Of a DNA stretch of 64,000 bases, positions 8,395-17,185 are shown piece by piece. The stretch comes from Tharpella sp964457755 (lineage in GTDB: Bacteria > Desulfobacterota > Anaeroferrophillalia > Anaeroferrophillales > Tharpellaceae). Positions within the stretch are counted from its first letter, which is position 1. Every line of letters begins with the position of its first letter. Below the pieces are notes generated by a model. It saw only the letters and a list, made by a program, of their open reading frames with translations, ran no database searches and had not been told where the DNA came from. The stretch lies in assembly GCA_964457755.1 (NCBI GenBank), contig CAYWGC010000001.1, positions 130,920 through 194,919 of the forward strand, read 5' to 3'. Position numbers and translations under genes: made by a program.

Positions 8395-9687
8395 CTAATC
8401 GTAGCGCCGATCAAAGACTCTTCTGGTTTTACGTTCGCTACGCGGCAGCTCACCGTACGCCAAAAACTCGACTCTAGGGGTAACCATCAGGCGATGCTTG
8501 GTGCGGCTTATCAACTCTCGGCTTAAATCGTCATCCTGTTCTGCACTGGCACCTACCTGACGCTCGACTTTTAAGGTCATATAATCACGGCCGTCGGCCT
8601 GATGGTCGAGATGAATCTGATATTCACTACCGAGTCCCGTGACCCCAGAAAGAACCGCGTCGATCTCACTGGGATAGATATTAACTCCTCGAATAATAAA
8701 GACATCATCGCTACGCCCTAAAATTTCGCTGTGCCGTGGCATCAGAGAACCACAGGGACAGGGTCCGGCTACCGCCCGGGCCAGATCCCGGGAACGATAA
8801 CGCACCAGCGGGGTCGCCTCTTTATAGAGAGTAGTATAGACCATCTCACCGATTTCGCCAGCGACCACCGGCTCCAGGGTTTCGGGATCGAGAAATTCGA
8901 GAAAATAGTAGTCGGCCCAATAGTGGATATTACTGCTACAACTGCAGTTAAGTCCGGTACCGGGGCCGTAGACTTCGGTAAGCCCCGGAATATCATAAAA
9001 TTCTTCGAGCCCTAAAAGATCAACAATGCGCCGCCGCATCGCGGCACTGGTTCTCTCGGAACCACAGATAACCTTACGCAAACTTATCTGATCACGCAAG
9101 CCCCGACGCTGCACCTCCTCTGCTAAAAGCAGGGCCATCGATGAGGTACAGCAGAGAATTGTCGTCGAAAAATCGACGAGAAAGGTACATTGCAGGTCGA
9201 GATTTCCGGGCCCGGTCGGCAGAGCCATCGCGCCATAACGCTCACAGGCGAGCTGAAACCCGGCGCCGGCCGTCCAGACTCCGTAACCAACACAGATCTG
9301 GACCCTATCCTCACGAGTCAAACCAGCCATCTCATAACAACGACAGAACATCTCGAGCCAGTCATCTATATCTTTCTGCGTATAGGCCACTACTTTACGC
9401 TTACCGGTAGTCCCAGAAGAGGCATGGATCCGCACAATCTCACGATTAGCGACGGCTTGAAACGGCAACGGGTAACCATCCCGAAAATCTTCGGCCGTAG
9501 TTACAGGAAATTTCCGCAGGTCGGCGAACGTCGAAAAATCCTGCGGCGAGACTCCGGCCGCCGTAAAATGGCGGCGATAAAAATCGCTATGGCTATAGGC
9601 GTGGTTCAAGGTCCAGGAGAGCCGGTCAATCTGGAGCTCAGCCAACTCCTTGTGACTGTTAACCCGGGGAGCAAATCTTTTTAACAT
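8395..9687 (-). CDS. Phenylacetate-CoA ligase family enzyme
   Basis: 430 residues, the usual length for the PaaK family of ATP-dependent acyl-CoA ligases that form aryl-CoA thioesters from aryl acids. The adenylate P-loop SSGTTGKRKVV lies near residue 90. The ligand-binding PGLTEVYGPG motif, LVRYRSRDLA, and the hinge GRSDDVFIIRGVNIYPSEI follow in family order, and SERKTRRVF near the end carries the expected C-terminal basic residues. It diverges from a TRAP transporter 238 bases away, which suggests uptake and activation of the same acid. The exact acid (phenylacetate or another aryl acid) is not determined. Confidence 0.85.
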   Translation of the reverse strand: MLKRFAPRVNSHKELAELQIDRLSWTLNHAYSHSDFYRRHFTAAGVSPQDFSTFADLRKFPVTTAEDFRDGYPLPFQAVANREIVRIHASSGTTGKRKVVAYTQKDIDDWLEMFCRCYEMAGLTREDRVQICVGYGVWTAGAGFQLACERYGAMALPTGPGNLDLQCTFLVDFSTTILCCTSSMALLLAEEVQRRGLRDQISLRKVICGSERTSAAMRRRIVDLLGLEEFYDIPGLTEVYGPGTGLNCSCSSNIHYWADYYFLEFLDPETLEPVVAGEIGEMVYTTLYKEATPLVRYRSRDLARAVAGPCPCGSLMPRHSEILGRSDDVFIIRGVNIYPSEIDAVLSGVTGLGSEYQIHLDHQADGRDYMTLKVERQVGASAEQDDDLSRELISRTKHRLMVTPRVEFLAYGELPRSERKTRRVFDRRYD

Positions 9688-9925
9688 TTTCCCTCTCTAA
9701 AAATCAGTCTCAAAAAATCATCTCGATATTCTCAAAAAAAACGGGCCAAGCTCTAAAACATCTCTCTTTTTTTGTCAACCAACGATTGCCCCATCCCCTC
9801 TCCCAGACAAACACCCAGGTACAAATATCAGGCAGAAAATAGTTGCATCATATAATAAAAGAAAGTAATGAAGGCAGCTTACTAGTCATTTTAAAAAATC
9901 ATTTTAAGAACAGAAGGAAAAGACC

Positions 9926-10963
9926 ATGACCAACTCAGCAAAAATCAGCAAAATGATCGTGACCCTGATCGCCTTGACTGGCATCCTTTTAACTTTGGCT
10001 CCCACCTCCGAGGCTGGAACCATGACCTTAAATTACGCCAATTTTCCACCAACTCCAACCTTTCCCTGTGTCCAGATGGAACGATGGGCCCAAGAGGTGG
10101 AAAAACGCAGCCACGGCCAAGTCAAAATCGCAACCTTTCCCGGCGGCACCCTACTCGGCGCCAAAAATATGCTCAATGGAGTCAAGCAGGGCATTGCCGA
10201 TATCGGCTGTTTCTGTCCACCTTACCTGCCGGGCCGTTTTCCCTTAATGGAGGGTGCCGATCTACCGAATGGCTTTACCAGTGCCGCAGTCGCCAGCGCC
10301 ACCCTATGGGATCTCTATGAGAAATACCAGCCCGAAAGTCTCAAAGGTGTCAAAGTTTTAACCATGTTCACCTGCGCCCCGGCCAACCTGATGCTCAAAA
10401 AATCTGGAGCCAACCTTGAAGAATTGAACGGGATGGAAATCCGGGGAACCGGGATCTCGGGTCGCTACCTTGAAGCCCTGGGTGCGGTTCCAGTTGCCAT
10501 GCCGATGTCAGCCGTACCGGAAGCCCTGCAAAAGGGAGTTGTCAAAGGCATTTTTTCATCACTCGAAATTATGAAAGATTTCAAGTTTGCCGAACTCTGC
10601 GGCCATGTCACCATCGTCAATGGGCCGACAACCTCATTTGCGGTAGTCATGAACCTCAAAAAATGGCAGGCCTTAACCCCTGAGCTGCAAAAGATTTTTA
10701 CTGATCTGGGCCGTGAACAAGCCCTCTGGACCGGCAAATATGAAGATAATCATGTCAAAGAAGCCCTGGCCTGGTCAGAGAAGAACCACCAGGTCAAGAT
10801 CGAAACCATCTCTCCGGCCGAAAAAAGTGTCGTCACCGAAAAGGTTCATTTTATGACCGATGCCTACCTCAGCAAAACTGCCAAAGCGGGTCTGCCCGGC
10901 AAAGAGTTTCTCGCCGATCTCCAAACCTTCAAGGCTAAATACGAAAAAGAGTTCGGCAAATAG
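9926..10963 (+). CDS. dctP: TRAP transporter solute-binding subunit DctP
   Basis: 345 residues with a signal peptide cleaved near TSEA (residue about 30). The mature protein has the DctP layout: N-terminal LNYANFPPTPTFPCVQMERWA, then KIATFPGGTLLG, then the signature GMEIRGTGISGRYLEALGA. The Arg in that segment normally pairs with the carboxylate of the ligand. It therefore probably binds an organic acid in the periplasm. An AGAAGGAAAAG ribosome site precedes the ATG. Subunits DctQ and DctM follow, separated by a strong hairpin that may keep DctP in excess. Confidence 0.9.
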   Translation: MTNSAKISKMIVTLIALTGILLTLAPTSEAGTMTLNYANFPPTPTFPCVQMERWAQEVEKRSHGQVKIATFPGGTLLGAKNMLNGVKQGIADIGCFCPPYLPGRFPLMEGADLPNGFTSAAVASATLWDLYEKYQPESLKGVKVLTMFTCAPANLMLKKSGANLEELNGMEIRGTGISGRYLEALGAVPVAMPMSAVPEALQKGVVKGIFSSLEIMKDFKFAELCGHVTIVNGPTTSFAVVMNLKKWQALTPELQKIFTDLGREQALWTGKYEDNHVKEALAWSEKNHQVKIETISPAEKSVVTEKVHFMTDAYLSKTAKAGLPGKEFLADLQTFKAKYEKEFGK

Positions 10964-10975
10964 TTAATCTGTTTC

Positions 10976-11034
10976 TATCACGAAGGCGCAAAGAAAGAAG
11001 TTTTCAACTTCGCCATCTTTGCGCCTTCGTGATA
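10976..11034. repeat. Perfect 19-bp palindrome between dctP and dctQ
   Basis: The arms TATCACGAAGGCGCAAAGA and its exact complement flank a 21-base loop. The stem would form in the dctP-dctQ transcript. It may stabilise the dctP message or partly stop transcription. The 'cgaaggcgcaaag' wording resembles dispersed palindromes elsewhere in the window (47642-47716 and 63752-63812). Confidence 0.75.
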
Positions 11035-11082
11035 TTTATAAAAAAGTACCCTCCTGCTTTCGACAATGCCGTAATAGAAAAG

Positions 11083-11589
11083 ATGAATAACGATATCTTT
11101 CGTAGTTTTCTAATCAAGTTTCAGCAATTAAAACTGCTCATGGCTGGGATTTCCCTGTTGCTGATGGTGCTCATCGGCTTTGCCAATGTTGTCTGCCGTA
11201 ACTTCTGGCAGCCTTTGAAGGGTTCGTTTGAGATAATCGGCTATCTCGGGGCGATCACTATCGCCCTCTCTCTAGGCAGTGCACAACTTGAAAAAAAACA
11301 TATTATTGTTGATATCATCACCCGTAAATACAGCCCCAGATGGCGGCGCTTAACCGCAGCGATCGGCCATTTTTGCGGGGCTCTCTTCTTCAGCCTGGCG
11401 GCTTGGCAGACCTGGCTCTGGGGCGACAATATCCGCCATGCCGGAGAAACCTCGGAAACCCTGCACCTGATCTTTTACCCTTTCATCTATCTGACCGCTT
11501 TCGGCTTTGCTTACCTCGCCCTGGTTCTGCTTTCAGACTTAAATATAAGCCTGCAAAAACTTCCCGCCGATCAAGCTGAATCTTTATGA
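11083..11589 (+). CDS. dctQ: TRAP transporter small membrane subunit DctQ
   Basis: About 168 residues with four predicted membrane segments, as in DctQ. The family core GSFEIIGYLGAITIALSLG and the following KKHIIVDII are visible. The ATG at 11083 is preferred, because an upstream GTG at 11029 lies inside the right arm of the palindrome and would add 18 charged residues. The stop overlaps the dctM start by four bases (ATGA), so translation is coupled. DctQ pairs with DctM in the inner membrane to form the transport unit. Confidence 0.87.
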   Translation: MNNDIFRSFLIKFQQLKLLMAGISLLLMVLIGFANVVCRNFWQPLKGSFEIIGYLGAITIALSLGSAQLEKKHIIVDIITRKYSPRWRRLTAAIGHFCGALFFSLAAWQTWLWGDNIRHAGETSETLHLIFYPFIYLTAFGFAYLALVLLSDLNISLQKLPADQAESL

Positions 11590-12890
11590 GTCCTGAAACC
11601 GTTGGCATCATTGGCATCATCTTAATGATGGCGGCCATGCTCCTGCTCCAGATTCCGGTCGGCTTTGCAATGGCCCTGACTGGCTTTGCCGGGGTTGCCT
11701 GGCTGATCTCTGTAGATGCCGCCCTGGCCCTGATCGGCAACGACCTATGGACAACTTTTTCAGGTTACGGCCTGACCATTATCCCACTTTTTATCTTCAT
11801 GGGCCATATCTGTTTCCACAGCAACGTCAACAGCCGCCTCTACAAATGTGCCTACGCCTGGCTCGGAGCAACTCGTGGCGGTCTGGCGATGGCGACGGTT
11901 GCGGCTTGTGCCGGTTTTGCCGCAATCAGCGGCTCCAACACGGCCACCGCCGCGACCATGACTTCGGTAGCGTTGCCGTCAATGAAGAAATATGGCTATC
12001 ACCCAACCCTGATTACCGGTTCAATAGCGGCTGGATCAACCTTAGGAGTCGTCATCCCCCCCAGCATTGTTCTGGTGGTTTACGGCATCTACACCGGGCA
12101 GTCGATCGCCAAACTTTTTTTCGGCAGTATTATCCCCGGCCTGATCCTCGCGGCCTTACTGATTATAACAATTATTGTCATCTGTCGCCGTCACCCAGAC
12201 TGGGGACCCCCAGGCGAAAAAACCACCTTCAAAGAAAAAATATTATCGCTCAAGGGCTCTTTCGAGATGCTGTTGCTTTTCGGTCTGGTTATGGGCGGCC
12301 TTTTTGTCGGCTTTTTCACGCCCAGTGAGGCTGGCGCCGTGGGCTCATTCTGCGCCGTAGTTTTAAGTTTTTTCCGCCGTTCACTCTCATATAAAAAATT
12401 TATTGCGGCCATCAACGACACCTTAAAAATTTCAAGTTTCATCATTATAATTATTGCTGGAGCTGTCATCTTCGGCCGGTTTCTGGCCTTAACCAGGCTC
12501 CCCTACGCGATTGCCGAATGGGCCGCGGCTCTGCCCGTCGCACCAGCCATTATCCTCTGGATCATCATCCTGGTCTTTCTCGTCGGCGGCGCCATCATGG
12601 ATGCCCTGGGCCTGCTCCTGATCACCATCCCGATCTTCTACCCCCTGGCCGTAAAGCTCAACTTCGACCCGATCTGGTTCGGGGTTTTGATTACTATTGT
12701 CACCACTATGGGCGCCATCACCCCTCCAGTTGGGGTCAACGCCTATGTTGTTGCCGGCATTGCCGAAGATATCCCATTAACAACTATCTTTAAAGGCATT
12801 GCCTATTTTCTACCGACCTACATCATCACCATTATCCTGATCGAAATCTTCCCGCAGCTTATCCTCTGGCCAGCCGCTTCGGTTTATTGA
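11586..12890 (+). CDS. dctM: TRAP transporter large membrane subunit DctM
   Basis: 434 residues with about twelve hydrophobic segments, the usual DctM length. Typical motifs include AISGSNTATAATMTSVALP, then GSIAAGSTLGVVIPPSIVLVVYG and FFTPSEAGAVGSFCA. The late segment TIVTTMGAITPPVGVNAYVV is the conserved DctM end. This is the ion-driven permease of the system, and it moves the acid delivered by DctP. It overlaps dctQ by four bases. No clear terminator was seen after the stop. Confidence 0.92.
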   Translation: MSPETVGIIGIILMMAAMLLLQIPVGFAMALTGFAGVAWLISVDAALALIGNDLWTTFSGYGLTIIPLFIFMGHICFHSNVNSRLYKCAYAWLGATRGGLAMATVAACAGFAAISGSNTATAATMTSVALPSMKKYGYHPTLITGSIAAGSTLGVVIPPSIVLVVYGIYTGQSIAKLFFGSIIPGLILAALLIITIIVICRRHPDWGPPGEKTTFKEKILSLKGSFEMLLLFGLVMGGLFVGFFTPSEAGAVGSFCAVVLSFFRRSLSYKKFIAAINDTLKISSFIIIIIAGAVIFGRFLALTRLPYAIAEWAAALPVAPAIILWIIILVFLVGGAIMDALGLLLITIPIFYPLAVKLNFDPIWFGVLITIVTTMGAITPPVGVNAYVVAGIAEDIPLTTIFKGIAYFLPTYIITIILIEIFPQLILWPAASVY

Positions 12891-13240
12891 CTTTGTAAAA
12901 ACTCCTTCGACGGCGATCAAAAAATAAACCTAAAAAGACAGCAGTGAAATTTACAGTTGTTCACAACCACATCTTCGTGTAAAATTACGGAGATAATGAA
13001 CAGATGTTATAGCCCCCTGAAACAGAATTTAAAACAAAAAAGTTTGCTGACTACCATAGACCTTCACCAGATGCTTTGATTATAGCTAAAACAGATCAAT
13101 GAGAGCCGAAACAGTTTGACGGAAAAACCCATTAACCTTGACAATCTCAAATAAATCCTGCAACTATACAGTTAAATCAATCGCCAGCAACCTCTCCTGA
13201 TTGCCGGCTAATACGTATTCCGTGTGATCATCTGTAATCT
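12891..13240 (+). other. Non-coding gap before the HEAT/Hsp70 cluster
   Basis: This 350-base stretch holds no convincing gene. It contains a small dyad GTTGT-TC-ACAAC at 12956-12967 and a TTGACA at 13138-13143. No good -10 lies at the right distance, so I do not assign a promoter. Confidence 0.5.
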
Positions 13241-15277
13241 ATGCGACAACTGATTCCCTCATCTAATATTATTAACGATCTCCTGGCCGAAAACTGGGAG
13301 CTGCGCTGGCGGGTTCTGGAAAACTTTTACCAGACCCAGCTTTTGCTACGCGATTTTGCCCATTCCTCAGAAGAACATAAACAGGCCCGCACCTTGTGCA
13401 AAGAGATGGCCGGCAGACTCAACGGTGCCAGTGATGTAAACCTGCATCTGGTTCTGACTGCAGCCTGGTTTTTAGGGGGCAACCACTTTCTCCTGCTGGC
13501 TTTAGAGGAGATCGGAGTTGATGACCCGGAGACTGGTGATTCGGAAACCAAGCGTCTGAAAAAACCACTTATAAATAATCACCCAGAAGCCTCTTTCTTT
13601 GACTATTTCCACTCCCTGTTGAGCCGTAACAAAGCCGTAGACGCTGCGACAGCCACCGCCATCAAATTTTTTCCCGCTGATCTCAGTCTTAAACTGCTCT
13701 GCGCCATCCCTGAACGTGAAGCAAGAGTTGCCGGTCTTAGTTTACTAAAAAACAATCAACCTGGACTTTTATTTAATGATTTTCTTCTCGCAAATAATCT
13801 CTTACTCCTGAAAGAGACGCCGGAACTTTTAGATTTTATCGGCCCCAATTTAACTCCTGAAACAGAGGCTGAAGTCACCAAGCTGGTATCAAAATTACTG
13901 GCCAGCAACAACCTTATAGAATACGCAATCCGCGCGGCCGGGCGCCTGCAACTTGAAAGCTGCCGCCCCCAACTTAGAAAACTGATTGACGATGAACCCC
14001 TGGCAGCCGGAGCCCTGGCCCGGTTCGGTGATGAGATTGGGTGCAACAAACTGCTCAAATCCGGTAAATCATGGCGCCGCAAAAAACGCACCGCGGCCCT
14101 TTCCGAGCTGGCATGGTGTAAGAGTCCCGAAGCCCTGGAACTTCTGCAAAGCCGGGCCCAGCAGAGTAATCTTGAAGAGCGCCATGAAGCTTTGCAGGCT
14201 CTTGGCCAAATGCGCAGCCCCGAAGCTCTGCAAATAATCCGCGATCTTCTTAACAAATCCCATAAAAAAGAGAACCTCAAGCTACTCTTACAAAGTATCA
14301 CCGGCCCCAAGTGGCCGGCAGAGTGCCAACCTGAATGCCAAGATACAGCCAACCAACTCGCTCAATGGGCGGACAATGTTGAGTTTTACCCAACCCTGCT
14401 CCAGGCGCTGGCAGCCCTCGCCTACGATGATGCCTGGAACGACATTTTAAGCCGCATTAAAAGCCCCGTTCTCAAACCTCACTACCGAGAGATCGCCCTC
14501 TTCATGAGTCGTTTTGCGGATCAAGCCAAAATTCGGCAGAGCCTGCTGACTTTAACAAATGATATTGACTGGTCTTTTTCCTATCGCCTGATTAATCTAT
14601 TATCCCCAAAACTCAAAGGTTTAGACATCCCGCACTTGCTAAATCTACTGACCGATCGGGAAGAGGGACGGGCTTTGACTATCAAAGAACGTCTGACCAA
14701 AGGCCAGGATCTTGAGCGCATAACCGATGCCATGGCCGAATTCTTTGAACATCACCCAGAAATCGCCAACCTGACCATCGAAAAGTTGCTGACCGCCATC
14801 TCTATCGGCAGCCAACCCCCAAGTGAACTACTTTTTGCTGAAATAAGACAACAACCAAATGAATTAATCGATCTAATTCTTGGCAGTGGCCCGGGTAACG
14901 ATCATGCTGATATTACCGACCGTGACTTCCCCCTGCTGATGGCCATGCATTTACTCTCTGAAATCGAGGTTGAAGGCAGCGATTGTTTTGCGATAATAGT
15001 ACACCGAACCCGGCGCTACAGCGGTTTCTTCCGAGAGTCTATAACTGCCGCCCTAAACCTTCTGCTTGACCAGGAAAATGAACTCAGCCATGTGCAAAAT
15101 CTACCTATCTTAAATCAGATTATTGACTTTATTCGAGGGCGAATTCACTATGAAGATTTGCGCCAGAAAATCCTTCTAAGAATCAACCAGATAGTCCGCA
15201 AAAGCAAAGAACTTAAGGTCTACAACGAAGCCTCTCAAACCAGAGAGCTCAAGATTTTCAAAGTGAAGAAACTCTGA
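13241..15277 (+). CDS. HEAT-repeat-like alpha-helical protein (678 aa)
   Basis: A soluble, almost wholly helical protein without signal peptide or membrane segments. The middle (residues about 215-350) shows HEAT-like units, for example AALSELAWCKSPEALELLQ followed by EALQALGQMRSPEALQIIR. The remainder is leucine-rich helical solenoid. The last base of its stop is the first base of the Hsp70-like gene, so the two are translationally coupled. HEAT solenoids usually act as scaffolds or adaptors. Here the obvious partner is the Hsp70-like protein. No Shine-Dalgarno is evident before the ATG. Family beyond HEAT-like is not recognised. Confidence 0.72.
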   Translation: MRQLIPSSNIINDLLAENWELRWRVLENFYQTQLLLRDFAHSSEEHKQARTLCKEMAGRLNGASDVNLHLVLTAAWFLGGNHFLLLALEEIGVDDPETGDSETKRLKKPLINNHPEASFFDYFHSLLSRNKAVDAATATAIKFFPADLSLKLLCAIPEREARVAGLSLLKNNQPGLLFNDFLLANNLLLLKETPELLDFIGPNLTPETEAEVTKLVSKLLASNNLIEYAIRAAGRLQLESCRPQLRKLIDDEPLAAGALARFGDEIGCNKLLKSGKSWRRKKRTAALSELAWCKSPEALELLQSRAQQSNLEERHEALQALGQMRSPEALQIIRDLLNKSHKKENLKLLLQSITGPKWPAECQPECQDTANQLAQWADNVEFYPTLLQALAALAYDDAWNDILSRIKSPVLKPHYREIALFMSRFADQAKIRQSLLTLTNDIDWSFSYRLINLLSPKLKGLDIPHLLNLLTDREEGRALTIKERLTKGQDLERITDAMAEFFEHHPEIANLTIEKLLTAISIGSQPPSELLFAEIRQQPNELIDLILGSGPGNDHADITDRDFPLLMAMHLLSEIEVEGSDCFAIIVHRTRRYSGFFRESITAALNLLLDQENELSHVQNLPILNQIIDFIRGRIHYEDLRQKILLRINQIVRKSKELKVYNEASQTRELKIFKVKKL

Positions 15278-16794
15278 TGGCTAAATCAATCTCAATCTTC
15301 TTTAACAATGTCAATCTGCAGGTCTACAGCCAGGATGAAGATAGCGGTCATATTGAGTCAGTCCACCTTGGCGACATTTCAACCACAGTCGAAATTAACA
15401 CCCCTAAAGGTTCCGAAAAAATCCACCTGATCCCGGCCATGATCTGCTATGGCGATCGCATCTATTGCGGCCAGGAGGTTTTCAGCCATAAAAAATTCAA
15501 CTCTACTGCGACCTTCAAGTACATGAAGCAGTATATGGGCAAAAAACAGTACCTGCCCAGGATTATCAACGACCAGGAGATCAGTACCTTCCAGGCCGCT
15601 ACTGATCTCCTGGTCAACATCATCGACCGCATCCATGCGCTCTACGGCAAAGATCAGATAGCAATGATCGTTTTCATTGTCCAGCCCCTTAACTTTTCCG
15701 TCTTCGCGGCAACCATCGAAGAGTTCTGTCTGCGCATTGGCCTGATTAACTATAAGATTGTTGATGAAACCGTGTGCGCCCTTTTAGCTTACGATCTTGC
15801 TACCCAGATAAACCAACACCTGGTCTATCTCCATTTCGGCTACACAACCATCGACCTCTATCTGGTCAAGATTGTCGAGAGCACTCGTGAACCCCGGCTC
15901 CAGAGCGTAATCATCTGCAGTATGCATAAAAACTATGGTGGAGCCGACATCGACCGAGTGATCCAGGTCCATTTCGCCGAAAAAGTCAAATTCAATATGA
16001 AAAAGGCCCGTGAAATCAGAGGTAAACTTAACCTGAACCCCCAGTTTCATGAGACCATTGACGGAGTTGATCTCCATCTTTCACGCGAAGATCTCCATAA
16101 AATGCTTGACCAGAAAGGTTATGGCGATGAGCTGAAAGTTCTTTTACGCGATCTCTTTGACCTGGCGTCCGGTTTTGGGGTCACAAATGACAATGTAGGT
16201 TATGTTTTAGGCAGTGGTTTAAGCTTGCCGACCCACTACTACCATGACATATTGAAAAAATTTTTCGGCCCCAAGCTTCTGAGCAACCACGCCCATGAAG
16301 CGATCCCGATAGGGGCCTTGCGCTACCTTAAAAAAGGCGGAATTCAGGCTACTGTTAAAGCGAACTATGCGCTTCGCAGCCGCACCGCCAAAGGCGATGG
16401 CTACCGCTACGACATCATCGTTCCCAAAGGCACCACCTTCCCAACCCAGAACGGTATCACCAGTATCGTTGCTAACGGTTTTTTTGCCGGCCAGCTTGAG
16501 GTGGAACTCGATATTTTCCGGATGGATCGCCCCGAATCGAGCAATGACCGGGAAATTGTCATTGATGCTGCGGGACACATGCAACTCGAAGAGAACTTAG
16601 GCGATACACAACAATCTTTTATTAATGAGGCACGCCCGGAGATCATCCCGCTCGACCCCCCGGCCTTGGACAATGAACAACGCTTAGAAATTACGTTTGA
16701 CATCAGCTTGAACTGTGACTTACTGATTACGGTCAAAGACCTGCGCCGCAATCAGACTATCTGGAAAAGAAAAAAATCGGTGCGCCTGCAGTGA
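15277..16794 (+). CDS. Divergent Hsp70/actin-fold protein
   Basis: 505 residues with the outline of an Hsp70. MIVFIVQPLNFSVFAATIEE corresponds to the segment before the Hsp70 NEPTAAALAYG motif, here DETVCALLAYDL. LVYLHFGYTTIDLYLV is the phosphate-2 region and YVLGSGLSLP the adenosine region; EAIPIGALRYL matches the conserved helix at the end of the ATPase domain. Residues about 370-500 are beta-rich and could form a short substrate-binding sandwich without a helical lid. The N-terminal DLGTT-type phosphate-1 loop is not recognisable (SISIFFNNVNLQVY instead), so ATPase activity is doubtful. It overlaps the HEAT gene by one base and the next small gene by four. Confidence 0.78.
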   Translation: MAKSISIFFNNVNLQVYSQDEDSGHIESVHLGDISTTVEINTPKGSEKIHLIPAMICYGDRIYCGQEVFSHKKFNSTATFKYMKQYMGKKQYLPRIINDQEISTFQAATDLLVNIIDRIHALYGKDQIAMIVFIVQPLNFSVFAATIEEFCLRIGLINYKIVDETVCALLAYDLATQINQHLVYLHFGYTTIDLYLVKIVESTREPRLQSVIICSMHKNYGGADIDRVIQVHFAEKVKFNMKKAREIRGKLNLNPQFHETIDGVDLHLSREDLHKMLDQKGYGDELKVLLRDLFDLASGFGVTNDNVGYVLGSGLSLPTHYYHDILKKFFGPKLLSNHAHEAIPIGALRYLKKGGIQATVKANYALRSRTAKGDGYRYDIIVPKGTTFPTQNGITSIVANGFFAGQLEVELDIFRMDRPESSNDREIVIDAAGHMQLEENLGDTQQSFINEARPEIIPLDPPALDNEQRLEITFDISLNCDLLITVKDLRRNQTIWKRKKSVRLQ

Positions 16795-16994
16795 CTGAAA
16801 AGCCCAATAAAACTACCCCTCCCTCTGCAGCGCCCCTAAAAGAGGAGCTGCAGGTTCATATCCGCATTACAGAAAACGGTGAAATATGTGCCTGGGGCCT
16901 GGACCAAAAAGGCGAAGAGAAAATTTACGGATTGACCGGCAACCTCGATTTAATTAATAGATATAAGGCTATGTCATTTAACTTGTGCGGTTAA
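16791..16994 (+). CDS. Small protein coupled to the Hsp70-like gene (67 aa)
   Basis: The GTG start overlaps the Hsp70-like stop by four bases (GTGA), a coupling pattern that supports a real gene. The N-terminus is Pro/Thr/Lys-rich and probably flexible. The rest has a VHIRITENGEICAWGLD strand pattern. I do not recognise a family. It could be a co-chaperone-like or substrate-tag peptide of the cluster, which is inference from position only. About 190 non-coding bases separate it from the AAA gene. Confidence 0.5.
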   Translation: MTEKPNKTTPPSAAPLKEELQVHIRITENGEICAWGLDQKGEEKIYGLTGNLDLINRYKAMSFNLCG

Positions 16995-17185
16995 ATTTGA
17001 AGTTTTATTAGACTCTTGCCTGTGAAGTTTCACTCAAAACGATCAAAACCTTACTTTCAACTACAGATAGCAGTAGAGTACACAGAGGCTCCAGCAAGAA
17101 AGCTTTCGCTGTAAACCCTGTGGTAATTTTCTAACTTAAAACTTTAGCCTTTTTGGTTCCGGATACACCGGATTAGGAGTCGATA

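Noticed and set aside
11029..11082. Longer DctQ start at GTG 11029
   Set aside because: The GTG is inside the right arm of the palindrome and adds a charged N-terminal tail not seen in DctQ.
13138..13170. TTGACA plus TATACA as promoter of the HEAT/Hsp70 cluster
   Set aside because: The spacer is 21 bases, too long for a standard promoter, and no better -10 is present.
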